Below, one piece after another: positions 18,192 through 26,781 of a DNA stretch of 53,750 nucleotides. The stretch's first letter is position 1. The number at the start of each line of letters is the position of its first letter. The stretch comes from Pseudomonadota bacterium (GTDB lineage: Bacteria > Desulfobacterota > Desulfobulbia > Desulfobulbales > Desulfurivibrionaceae). Both the position numbers and the translations under genes were made by a program. Location: positions 1-53,750 of the forward strand of contig JAHJRQ010000005.1 in NCBI GenBank assembly GCA_018830485.1. The letters are read 5' to 3'. The notes beneath the pieces are model-generated. The model had not been told where the DNA came from. It ran no database searches and saw only the letters and a program-made list of their open reading frames with translations.

Positions 18192-19583
18192 TTAGCAGGC
18201 AGCATGCGCCTGCTCCATTTTCCGGAGAAGTTCCTCGCCGGCCTGGTGGATATTTCCTGCCCCCAAGGTCAAGACTATATCTTCCGGCTGCACCATGGCC
18301 AGCACCGTGCGCGGCAGGGATCCGACATCCGCGACAAAATGGGCATTTTTCTGGCCGTGCAGCTTGATCTCCTGCAACAGCGCCGAGCCGCTTACTCCCT
18401 CGATGGGGGTCTCGCTGGCCGCATATATTTCCGTCAGCAGCAGGACATCCGCCTCGTGGAAGGCAGTGCTGAATTCCTTGAACAATCCGGCTGTGCGCGT
18501 ATAGCGATGGGGCTGGAACATGACGATCACCCGCTTTCTCGGCCAGGCCGAGCGCATGGCTGCCAGTGTCGCCCTGATTTCCGTGGGATGGTGGCCATAA
18601 TCATCAATAACCATGACCCCGGCGACCTCCCCCTTGATCTGCAAGCGCCGCTGGACACCGCTGAATGTCTTCAGGGCGTTCTGAATGACCGCAAAGGGAA
18701 TCTCCAGCTCCAGGGCCACGGTTATGGCGGCCAGGGCGTTATAGACATTATGCACCCCCGGAACATTGAGGGTTATCTCCCCCAGCACCTCCGTATTCCG
18801 ACAGACCTCGAACACCGAGGTCAATCCCTGGGCCGTCACGGCCCTGGCGTGGACATCGGCCTGACTGGTCAGGCCGTAGGTGATCACCCTTTTTCGTATC
18901 TGGGCCAGGATCGAGGCAACATTCGCATCGTCCAGACAGACAACCGCGGCACCGTAAAAGGGGAGCTTTTCGATGAATTCCAGAAAAGCGCCCTTGATCT
19001 CCTCTATATCCCGGTAATGGTCCAGATGCTCAAGGTCGATATTGGTCACGATTTCAAGCACCGGGGACAATTTCAGGAACGAGCCGTCGGACTCGTCCGC
19101 CTCGGCAACCAAAAATTCCCCCTCGCCCAGCTTGGCGTTGGTGCCCAGGCTGTTCACCTTGCCGCCGATCACCACCGTGGGATCAAGGCCTGCCTCGGCC
19201 ATCAGCCAGCCGACCATGGAGGTGGTGGTGGTCTTGCCGTGGCTGCCGGCCACGCCGATGCCGTACTTCTTGAGGCGCATGAGCTCGGCCAGCATCTCCG
19301 CCCTGGGGATGACCGGTATGTGCGCGGCCCGGGCCGCCTGCACTTCCGGGTTATTCTCCCGCACCGCCGAGGAAATCACCACCACGTCCGCCCCTGCGAT
19401 CCATTGCCCCTGATGCCCGGTGTGGACCGTGCCGCCCAGAGCGGCCAGACGCCTGGTTATCTCGGTTTCCCGCAGGTCCGAACCGCTCACGGTGTAGCCG
19501 AGGTTCAAGAGCAGCTCGGCGATGCCGCTCATGCCGATACCGCCGATGCCCACGAAATGGATATGTTGCGTTTTCTTATACAT
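18192..19583 (-). CDS. murC: UDP-N-acetylmuramate-L-alanine ligase
   Basis: A 463-aa ATP-dependent ligase adding L-Ala to UDP-MurNAc, the first amino-acid step of the stem peptide. The N-terminal UDP-binding motif [14 protein letters not shown] is followed by the Mur ligase P-loop GSHGKTTTT near residues 113-121, and the C-terminal domain holds [10 protein letters not shown]. Length is normal. It lies 26 bases after murG and precedes murB; ddl, sometimes found between murB and ftsQ, is not present in this cluster. Confidence 0.97.
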   Translation of the reverse strand: MYKKTQHIHFVGIGGIGMSGIAELLLNLGYTVSGSDLRETEITRRLAALGGTVHTGHQGQWIAGADVVVISSAVRENNPEVQAARAAHIPVIPRAEMLAELMRLKKYGIGVAGSHGKTTTTSMVGWLMAEAGLDPTVVIGGKVNSLGTNAKLGEGEFLVAEADESDGSFLKLSPVLEIVTNIDLEHLDHYRDIEEIKGAFLEFIEKLPFYGAAVVCLDDANVASILAQIRKRVITYGLTSQADVHARAVTAQGLTSVFEVCRNTEVLGEITLNVPGVHNVYNALAAITVALELEIPFAVIQNALKTFSGVQRRLQIKGEVAGVMVIDDYGHHPTEIRATLAAMRSAWPRKRVIVMFQPHRYTRTAGLFKEFSTAFHEADVLLLTEIYAASETPIEGVSGSALLQEIKLHGQKNAHFVADVGSLPRTVLAMVQPEDIVLTLGAGNIHQAGEELLRKMEQAHAAC

Positions 19584-19609
19584 GGGCCTCTGTCCTTAAT
19601 CCGCGCCGC

Positions 19610-20692
19610 TCAAGCGGCCAACAACGCTATGCTTTTTTCCACGATGGCGGCTGTCGCCTCCGGCCGGGCAAACTCTTTCATTCGTCCCGCCATGGACTGC
19701 AGCCGGGGCACATCGTTCAACAGCCCCCATATAGCCTCCCCCAGCTTCGGTCCATCGAGTTCCCGCTCCTGAAACATCAGGGCTGCCCCGCCGGCCACCA
19801 GAAATGCCGCATTGGTCGTCTGGTGATCATCGGCCGCGTAAGGAAAGGGGATCAAAATCGCCGGCCTGCCCAGCACCGCCAGCTCGGCCAGGGTGGTCGC
19901 CCCGGCCCGGGAGACAACCAGATCCGCATCCCGGTAAGCCGCCGCCATATCGCTGATAAAGGAAGAGACCTGAGCCGTTACCCCTGCCGCAGCGTAAGCC
20001 TTGCGCACCCAATCCTCATCGCTGTTCCCCGTCTGGTGCCGGATCTGAACCGGGTCCCCGGACTGGTTCTGGGCAAAGGCCTCCACCATCAGGGAATTGA
20101 CCCGGTGCGCGCCCTGACTGCCTCCCAAAACCAGCACCGTCTTGCTTGCGACCTGATCCTTCCGCCGGCCTGCCTCCTGGAGCAATTCCGCCCGCACCGG
20201 ATTGCCGGTCAGCACCGCCTTGCCCCGGGGGAAAAAATTCTCGGAGCCGGGGATGGAAATATATACCTGGTCGACGATTTTTCCAAGCATCCTGTTGGCC
20301 ATTCCCGGAATTGAATTCTGCTCATGGATGCAGGTTTTCACCCCCAAGAGCCGTGCCGCCAACACCACCGGCCCGGTCACATAGCCGCCCACCCCCAAAA
20401 CCAACTGCGGCTTGAAGGCGCGGACCAGCCGCAACGCCTGCCAAAGGCTGATGGGAAGCTGGGCCAGGCTCTTGACCGACCCCACAAGCGATTTCCCCTT
20501 CAAGGGCAGACAGGCAATGGCTTTCTTCTCAAAGGCGCGGTCAGCCAGGGTCTTGTTGTCAATGGCCCGGTCCGTGCTGACAAAGAGGACCTTCCCTTGG
20601 GGAAACCGGCGCAGCATCTCTTCGGCCACGGCAATACCGGGAAAAAGATGCCCTCCTGTTCCGCCTCCGGTCACGATCATCCGCATGCGCAT
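19610..20692 (-). CDS. murG: Lipid II synthase (UDP-GlcNAc transferase) MurG
   Basis: A 360-aa GT28 glycosyltransferase that adds GlcNAc to lipid I at the inner face of the membrane. The N-terminal glycine loop GGGTGGHLFPG lies near residues 9-19, and the C-terminal UDP-GlcNAc site shows VVSRAGATTLAEL. Starts at 20692 and 20686 (MRMRM) are both possible behind GGGAAAGGA; longer in-frame extensions are not family-like. It follows a 63-aa CxxC protein by 13 bases, at the place where ftsW is expected. Confidence 0.95.
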   Translation of the reverse strand: MRMRMIVTGGGTGGHLFPGIAVAEEMLRRFPQGKVLFVSTDRAIDNKTLADRAFEKKAIACLPLKGKSLVGSVKSLAQLPISLWQALRLVRAFKPQLVLGVGGYVTGPVVLAARLLGVKTCIHEQNSIPGMANRMLGKIVDQVYISIPGSENFFPRGKAVLTGNPVRAELLQEAGRRKDQVASKTVLVLGGSQGAHRVNSLMVEAFAQNQSGDPVQIRHQTGNSDEDWVRKAYAAAGVTAQVSSFISDMAAAYRDADLVVSRAGATTLAELAVLGRPAILIPFPYAADDHQTTNAAFLVAGGAALMFQERELDGPKLGEAIWGLLNDVPRLQSMAGRMKEFARPEATAAIVEKSIALLAA

Positions 20693-20705
20693 TCCTTTCC
20701 CGACC

Positions 20706-20897
20706 CTAACGCCCGAGGGCCATGATGCCGGTTTGCCCGGCATTTTGGGCGAGCAACCAGCCTTGCGCCCGCTCCATGGTGCTGTGAAAACAGTCCGGGC
20801 AGTATCCGTGGGAAACCCTGGTTTCCTTGCGGGGCTGTTTCTGTATCCAGCCTGACTGACTCTTGGTTTTCTGACACACACAGCACACTGTTTGCAT
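20706..20897 (-). CDS. Small double-CxxC protein in the ftsW position
   Basis: A 63-aa protein with two CxxC pairs, CCVCQKTK near residues 5-12 and HGYCPDC near 30-36, separated by a Trp-containing basic stretch. The arrangement resembles the small zinc-ribbon-like 'CxWC(K)K...SHGxCPxC' module seen alone or at the ends of signalling proteins in deltaproteobacteria; that likeness is recalled, not searched. The ATG at 20897 has GAGGACGGG seven bases upstream, and the gene sits 83 bases after murD and 13 bases before murG on the same strand, so it is very probably co-expressed with the mur genes. No function can be assigned. No membrane segment is seen, so it is not an FtsW remnant. Confidence 0.7.
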   Translation of the reverse strand: MQTVCCVCQKTKSQSGWIQKQPRKETRVSHGYCPDCFHSTMERAQGWLLAQNAGQTGIMALGR

Positions 20898-20980
20898 AAA
20901 CCCGTCCTCGCCCTGTTGTCGCCCCCAAGCCGTGCCCCCTCAGACACGAAGCTTCCGGGCGTTTTTTCCGACCGTTGCCG

Positions 20981-22408
20981 CTAGCGCGCTTCCTGCCCCG
21001 CCAATCTGCTGACCGCCCGGGCAAACACCTCGCCCCGGTGGCTGTAGCTTCTGAACATGTCAAAACTCGCGCAGGCGGGAGAGAGCAACACCGCGTCTCC
21101 CTTCTCCGCCATTGAACTGGCCAGCCGCACCGCCTCGTCCATTTCCGCGGCAAAGGCTATCCGGGTGGTCTCGGCGAAAGCCCTGGCCATTTCTTCCCTT
21201 GCCTCGCCGATCAGAACCATGGCCCGAACCTTTTCCCGCACCAGGGGGCGTAGCATCTCGTACCCCCCGCCCTTGCCACGGCCTCCGGCAATGAGCACCA
21301 CCTGCTGCTTCATGCCGCCCAAGGCGGAATACAACGCCCCGATATTGGTGGCCTTGGAATCGTCGTAGTAGGAGATTCCATTGATCTCATCCACCAGGGA
21401 CAGCCGGTGCGGCAACGGCGCGAATCCGGCCAGGCTCTGCTGAATATCCGCCGGGCTGCACCCCAAGGCCCGGACCGCGAGAATTGCCGCCATGGCGTTT
21501 TCGGTGTTTGGCGCCTGGCCAAGAGGGGTTCCCGCCAATTCGTATTCCTCGGTTTTCTTGCTCGCCTCGCCCTCCGTGACAATGCGAACCTTGGTTCCGC
21601 TGAGGGTTGCCGCCATCCCGGTTTTCGCGCAGGCGCTGTATTGCCGGATTTCGCCCAGCAGCGGCCAGGGGCTCTTTTTTTCGAACTCTTTGCCCAGCCA
21701 TCCGGCAATCACAGGATCGTCGCCGTTGACCACGGCCACGTCGCCAGGCTGCTGGTTTTTAAAGAGCGACATCTTGGAATCGACATAGGCCTCATAGTTG
21801 GCATACCTATCCAGGTGGTCCGGGGTGATATTGAGCAGCACTCCCACCCGGGGGTGGAACTCTCCACCGCTGTCCAGTTGGAAGCTGCTCACCTCAAGAA
21901 CCACCACCTCACATTCCTGGGGCCCGGCAAGATATTCAGCCAGGGGAGTCCCGAGATTGCCCCCCACAAAGACCTTCTTGCCGCTACCGGCCAGCAGATC
22001 GCCGATCAGGGTGGTCACCGTGCTCTTGCCGTTGGTGCCGGTCACCGCCACCAGGGTCCCTTTCAGGAAATCCTTGGCCAGGGCGAGCTCGCCCACCACC
22101 GGGATGCCTTTTTGCCGGGCTGCGGCAAGGGGCGCTATGTCGAGCGGGACGCCCGGGCTTACCAGAATACAATCCGCCGATGTTAATAGCTCAGAGGTAT
22201 GGCCGCCAGTTTCAACAAAAACTCTTTTCTCCTTCAGCCACCGAACCAAGTCTCCTTCAAGGTTCTCCTGGCGGCCACCCTCTGAAACCGATATTTTCAC
22301 ACCCAGATTAAGCAGGAACCGCACCGCGCAAACACCGGACTTGCCAAGACCCACCACGACAACATGGGCTCCGGGCTGCAGTATTTCCTTGAGGTTCCTG
22401 TTCAACAT
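20981..22408 (-). CDS. murD: UDP-N-acetylmuramoylalanine-D-glutamate ligase
   Basis: A 475-aa Mur ligase adding D-Glu to UDP-MurNAc-L-Ala. The N-terminal nucleotide-binding motif VVVVGLGKSGVCAVRF, the P-loop GTNGKSTVTT (near residue 125), and the C-terminal YYDDSKATN signature are present. The start is either ATG 22408 or GTG 22420, four codons upstream; both have only modest ribosome sites. It is followed by the small CxxC gene and not by ftsW. The upstream gap to mraY is about 136 bases and shows no clear gene. Confidence 0.96.
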   Translation of the reverse strand: MLNRNLKEILQPGAHVVVVGLGKSGVCAVRFLLNLGVKISVSEGGRQENLEGDLVRWLKEKRVFVETGGHTSELLTSADCILVSPGVPLDIAPLAAARQKGIPVVGELALAKDFLKGTLVAVTGTNGKSTVTTLIGDLLAGSGKKVFVGGNLGTPLAEYLAGPQECEVVVLEVSSFQLDSGGEFHPRVGVLLNITPDHLDRYANYEAYVDSKMSLFKNQQPGDVAVVNGDDPVIAGWLGKEFEKKSPWPLLGEIRQYSACAKTGMAATLSGTKVRIVTEGEASKKTEEYELAGTPLGQAPNTENAMAAILAVRALGCSPADIQQSLAGFAPLPHRLSLVDEINGISYYDDSKATNIGALYSALGGMKQQVVLIAGGRGKGGGYEMLRPLVREKVRAMVLIGEAREEMARAFAETTRIAFAAEMDEAVRLASSMAEKGDAVLLSPACASFDMFRSYSHRGEVFARAVSRLAGQEAR

Positions 22409-22544
22409 TTCATTTCCCACCCTGTTTTCCTAATACAGCTTGTAACTGTTCAGCAGTGCCGCAGATGCGCGACAGAGGCCTGAAAGCTATACACATCAGT
22501 ATGCGTCAGGCCGATAACAAAGCAGCTGCGGTGCTGCTGGACAG

Positions 22545-23624
22545 TTACCGCAACTTCAAGGTTGCCAGGGCGCTCAGTCCCAGGACAATGGAAACGATCC
22601 AGAACCGGACCACCACCTTGGGCTCCGTCCACCCCTTCTTCTCAAAATGGTGATGAAACGGGGCCATGAGAAAGATCCTTTTGCCGCCGGTCATCTTGAA
22701 AAAACCTACCTGGAGGATGACCGAAAGCGCCTCCATGACAAAGACCCCGCCGACAATGACCAGCAGCATCTCCTGCTTGATGATGATCGCCACCATGCCC
22801 AGGGCTGCGCCCAAGGCCAGGGAGCCAACATCCCCCATGAAAATCTGGGCAGGATAGGCGTTGAACCAGAGAAAACCGAGGCTGGCCCCCACCAGGGCGC
22901 CGCACAGAATGGCAACCTCACCGGCCCCCGGCACATAGGGAATCTGCAGATATGCCGCCAGCCCGGCATGCCCGGCCAGATAGGAAAAAAGCAGATAGAC
23001 GCTGCTCGTCACTACCGTGGGGCCGGTGGCCAAGCCGTCAAGTCCATCGGTGAGATTCACCGCGTTGGAGGCGCCGACCACCACCAGGATGGCGAACACC
23101 ACATAATAAGTGCCCAGATCCGGCTGGATATTCTTTAAAAACGGAAAGCTCAGGTGCCCGTCAAAATTCGGGTTGAAGTAGATGAGCACCCCGGCTATGG
23201 ACGCGCCGAGGATCTGCCAGCACATCTTGCCCCTGGCGCTCAAGCCTTTGCTGTTCTGCTTTTTTATCTTCCGGTAGTCGTCATACGCGCCGATACCGCC
23301 GAACCACAGAGTTACTCCGAGGATGATCCAGACAAAGGAGTTCGACAAATCGACCCAGAGCAGGGTGGTCACGGTTACGGCAAAGAGGATGAGCACCCCC
23401 CCCATGGTGGGAACCCCCCGCTTGCTGAAATGGCTGGCCGGGCCGTCGTCCCGCACCACCTGGCCGATCTGGTTTTCCTGCATCTTCTTGATGAACCAGT
23501 TGCCGCACAGCAGCAGGATCAGAAAGGCGGTCAGCGTGGCGCCGATGGCGCGGAAGGTGATATAGCGAAAAACATTCAGCGCGCTGAAGTAGCTGTGGAG
23601 CGGATAGAGAAGATGATAGAGCAT
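22545..23624 (-). CDS. mraY: Phospho-N-acetylmuramoyl-pentapeptide transferase
   Basis: A 359-aa polytopic membrane enzyme that joins phospho-MurNAc-pentapeptide to undecaprenyl phosphate, forming lipid I. Visible signatures are [18 protein letters not shown] near residue 59, [10 protein letters not shown] (catalytic Asp region) and the cytoplasmic [13 protein letters not shown]. About ten hydrophobic segments are evident. I chose the ATG at 23624 (MLYHLLYP), behind AAGGAACG and ten bases after the murF stop; a longer start at 23651 overlaps murF and lacks support. Confidence 0.97.
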   Translation of the reverse strand: MLYHLLYPLHSYFSALNVFRYITFRAIGATLTAFLILLLCGNWFIKKMQENQIGQVVRDDGPASHFSKRGVPTMGGVLILFAVTVTTLLWVDLSNSFVWIILGVTLWFGGIGAYDDYRKIKKQNSKGLSARGKMCWQILGASIAGVLIYFNPNFDGHLSFPFLKNIQPDLGTYYVVFAILVVVGASNAVNLTDGLDGLATGPTVVTSSVYLLFSYLAGHAGLAAYLQIPYVPGAGEVAILCGALVGASLGFLWFNAYPAQIFMGDVGSLALGAALGMVAIIIKQEMLLVIVGGVFVMEALSVILQVGFFKMTGGKRIFLMAPFHHHFEKKGWTEPKVVVRFWIVSIVLGLSALATLKLR

Positions 23625-23634
23625 GGTGCGTTCC

Positions 23635-25125
23635 TTAGTCCTGCTTCTCAAGCAGATCGAAAGTGATTGTTTCCATCCGCATGCCGCGTGACCCCTTTAC
23701 CAGCACCCAGTCTCCCTGGCGCAAAAGGCCCGCGCCGATGCTCTTGCGCAGCCAATCGCCAATCTGCTCCTTTGTACTGAAAAACATCGCCTTTTCCTTG
23801 CTCATTCCAGCCTTCCGGGCCGCTCCGACCAGGGTTTCGGCAAATTCCCCCACTGCCAGCACCCCATCAAATCCGAGCCGCGCCACAGCCCTGCCGATGT
23901 CCTGATGGGCGGCTATACTCTGTGTCCCAAGCTCCAGCATGTCGCCGAGGACAGCCACCTTTTTGCGGGTGCGATCCATCTGGTGCAGGGTCTCAAGCGC
24001 GGCCAGCATCGAGGATGGATTGGCGTTGTAGGCGTCGTTCACCAGCCTGATTCCGCCGATGAGCTTCTGCACCTGGAGCCGTTTTTCAAAGGGCGCGAAA
24101 CTCTCAAGCCCGGCCACGATATCGATAAACTTCACCCCGGCCGCATGGGCCATGGCAGCCGCGGCCAGCCCGTTCTGCACATTATGGGCCCCAAGGCCGC
24201 GGATTTTCACCCGGGCCTCGTTGGCTCCGATCTGCAGGGTAAACGCCATCCCGCCTTCGCCCATGCTGCGCAGTCTCAGGCCCCGCACATCCGCCTTGGG
24301 ATTGCGGCCGAAGGTGATTTTTTTCTGGCTGCACCGCCGGGCTATGCCCCGCACCCTTTTGTCATCGATATTGACCACCAGCGTGCCCCAGGCCTTGATC
24401 CCGTTAAAGAGCTCACCCTTGGCCCGAGCCACCCCGGCGATATCGCATACGCCCGCAAGATGGGCGTCCTGCACATTGGTGATGCAGGCGATGTCCGGAT
24501 CCGCGATTTCGGTGAGCCGGGCTATCTCGCCGGGCTGATTCATGCCCATCTCCATCACCGCGAAGTCGTGGTGAAATTCGACGGGCAACAGGGAAAGCGG
24601 CAGACCGATCAGGTTGTTAAAGTTGCCTTGCGTCTTCAACACGTTGTATTCCCTGCTTATAATCGCCGCGATCATCTCTTTGACCGTGGTCTTGCCGCAG
24701 CTTCCGGTTATCGCCACCACCTGCAGATCCGGCATCTGCGATCTCCGGTAGGCGGCCAGATCCCCGAGGGCGCGGAGGGTGTCCGTCACCAGCACCACGG
24801 GAACAGGCACCATCTTCTCGGGCACCGCATCAACCACCAGCCCGGCCGCCCCTTTCTGCACTGCTTGCTCCAGATAGGCATGGCCGTCAAAGTTCTCTCC
24901 CCGCAGGGCCACGAACAGATCCCCCGGTTCGATGGCCCTGCTGTCCGTGCAGACCCGGCGAAACCCCGCCTCGGTCCTTCCGGAAAGAAACCTGCCCCCA
25001 GTAGCCAAAAGAACCTGGGACAACGTCCAGACCGGATTTTGCATGGCGCCAGCGTCAGAATTTTTTGCCGCCCTTCCATTTTGCATGCCGCAAGCACCTG
25101 TTTTTCGCACCATTGCCAGATCCAT
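23635..25125 (-). CDS. murF: UDP-MurNAc-tripeptide-D-alanyl-D-alanine ligase
   Basis: A 496-aa Mur ligase adding D-Ala-D-Ala to the tripeptide precursor. The N-terminal domain shows the [14 protein letters not shown] region, then the P-loop [11 protein letters not shown] near residue 141, and the C-terminal [11 protein letters not shown] signature. The ATG at 25125 has GAGGGGGAAG seven bases upstream. The first ~27 residues precede the usual family start, so internal starts (for example the Met at residue 28) cannot be excluded. It sits between murE and mraY in the usual order. Confidence 0.96.
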   Translation of the reverse strand: MDLAMVRKTGACGMQNGRAAKNSDAGAMQNPVWTLSQVLLATGGRFLSGRTEAGFRRVCTDSRAIEPGDLFVALRGENFDGHAYLEQAVQKGAAGLVVDAVPEKMVPVPVVLVTDTLRALGDLAAYRRSQMPDLQVVAITGSCGKTTVKEMIAAIISREYNVLKTQGNFNNLIGLPLSLLPVEFHHDFAVMEMGMNQPGEIARLTEIADPDIACITNVQDAHLAGVCDIAGVARAKGELFNGIKAWGTLVVNIDDKRVRGIARRCSQKKITFGRNPKADVRGLRLRSMGEGGMAFTLQIGANEARVKIRGLGAHNVQNGLAAAAMAHAAGVKFIDIVAGLESFAPFEKRLQVQKLIGGIRLVNDAYNANPSSMLAALETLHQMDRTRKKVAVLGDMLELGTQSIAAHQDIGRAVARLGFDGVLAVGEFAETLVGAARKAGMSKEKAMFFSTKEQIGDWLRKSIGAGLLRQGDWVLVKGSRGMRMETITFDLLEKQD

Positions 25126-25168
25126 TACGCTTCCCCCTCTCTGAGATCCTGCCTGCTTCTTCCGACCA

Positions 25169-26764
25169 TTACCAGTTGATCACCGCAGCCTGGGCCGCGG
25201 CTTCAAGCCTGTCATCGAAAAAAAATCTCCCCTCCGGGGTTATCTGATACGTTTCGTGTCCCTTGCCGCACAGCAACACCACATCGCCGGGCAGGGCATG
25301 GCGGATGGTTTCCCTGATCGCCTCCCGGCGGGAGGGGACAATATCATAGCCCCGCGGTGCTTCTCCCCGAAGGATGGTCTCAATCCGCATCCGCGGCAGG
25401 GTGGTTTTTACTATCCCCGCCTCGATGTCGCGCAGGATATCGGCGGCCCGTTCGCTCCTGGGATTATCCGAGGTGAGCACGACAACATCGGCCAACGCGC
25501 CGGCCACCTTACCCATCAGCGGGCGCTTCCCGCGGTCGCGATCCCCGCCGCAGCCGAAAATCACAATCAAGCGGCCGGTGGTCAGGCGACGCATGGTCTG
25601 CAAGACATTGGCCAGCGCGTCCGGAGAATGGGCAAAATCAACAAACACGCTGACCCCTGCCGGGGCAGGGACCCGCTCCAGCCGCCCGGGCGCGGCCTGG
25701 GCCAGGGCCAGGCCATCCACAATCTTTTCCCCGGAAATGCGCAGTGCCACTGCCACCCCCACCGTACCGAGAATATTTTTCAGGTTGAAATTTCCAACCA
25801 GGTCGGAGCGGATCTCCAACTCTCCCGCCGGGGTCGTCAGGCTGGCCACCGTTCCGGCAAGGCTCTCCCGAGCCTCCCGTACGGCCACCTCGGCTTCGCT
25901 CAGGCCGCATTCAATCAGGGTTCTCCCCTTCTTTTTCCCGTAGCCCAAGGATTTGTCTTCCCGCAGTTCAGCCAGCAGCCGCCTCCCCCAGTCGATGCCG
26001 GAGTCGTCATGGCTGTCACAGAGAACCACCGCCGTGCCGTCCTGTTTCAGATACTCGGTAAAGAGCCTTTTTTTGCTCGCGAAATATCCGAGCATATCCC
26101 CATGAAAATCAAGGTGATCGCGGCTCAGGTTGGTGAACAGGGCCACGTCGAAGCTGATCCCCCCCACCCTTTTTTGTTCCAGGGCATGGGAGGAGGTCTC
26201 CATGATCACATGGGTAACGCCGTTTGCCGCCATCTCGGCTAAAATCCGGTGCAGGCTTACCGGATCAGGGGTGGTGAACTGGGCGGCAATTTCCACGGTC
26301 CCATAACGGTAATTCACGGTGCCGATCACCCCGGGCCGGCCGCCGTTTTTTCGGATTATCGATTCAAGGAGATAGGTTGTCGTAGTCTTCCCGTTGGTCC
26401 CGGTTATCCCGATCATGCACATCCGGCGGGCAGGATGTGCATAAAAGTTTGCCGCCGCCTGCCCCAGCGCCTTTGGCGTATCAGCCGTTTCCAGACAGAC
26501 AACCTTGCCATGCTTCCAGCCCCGGCAGCGGTCCTTGCCCACCAGCACCGCGGCGCACCCTTTTTTTACGGCAGCCTCAAGATACTCGTGGCCATCCACG
26601 GTCAAGCCGGGGATGGCGACAAACAACGAGCCCGGGCCGGCCTGGCGGGAATCGGCGGTGATGCTGCGTATCGCAGTATCCTGCAGCATGTCCAGGTTCA
26701 CGACCTCTACCTCCTCGACCAATTTCCGTAACGATACCGCACTAGCGTTGTTGTTTTTCCCCAT
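25169..26764 (-). CDS. murE: UDP-MurNAc-dipeptide ligase, meso-diaminopimelate type
   Basis: A 531-aa Mur ligase. The N-terminal domain shows ITADSRQAGPGSLFVAIPG, then the P-loop GTNGKTTTTYLLE, then the motif SDNPRSE. DNPR is the known signature for adding meso-diaminopimelate and not lysine, so the wall is predicted to be the A1-gamma type. The ATG at 26764 is 17 bases after the ftsI stop; another in-frame start at 26812 would overlap ftsI by 31 bases. Neither has a strong ribosome site. Confidence 0.95.
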   Translation of the reverse strand: MGKNNNASAVSLRKLVEEVEVVNLDMLQDTAIRSITADSRQAGPGSLFVAIPGLTVDGHEYLEAAVKKGCAAVLVGKDRCRGWKHGKVVCLETADTPKALGQAAANFYAHPARRMCMIGITGTNGKTTTTYLLESIIRKNGGRPGVIGTVNYRYGTVEIAAQFTTPDPVSLHRILAEMAANGVTHVIMETSSHALEQKRVGGISFDVALFTNLSRDHLDFHGDMLGYFASKKRLFTEYLKQDGTAVVLCDSHDDSGIDWGRRLLAELREDKSLGYGKKKGRTLIECGLSEAEVAVREARESLAGTVASLTTPAGELEIRSDLVGNFNLKNILGTVGVAVALRISGEKIVDGLALAQAAPGRLERVPAPAGVSVFVDFAHSPDALANVLQTMRRLTTGRLIVIFGCGGDRDRGKRPLMGKVAGALADVVVLTSDNPRSERAADILRDIEAGIVKTTLPRMRIETILRGEAPRGYDIVPSRREAIRETIRHALPGDVVLLCGKGHETYQITPEGRFFFDDRLEAAAQAAVINW

Positions 26765-26781
26765 TCCAGGACCCGGTCCCG

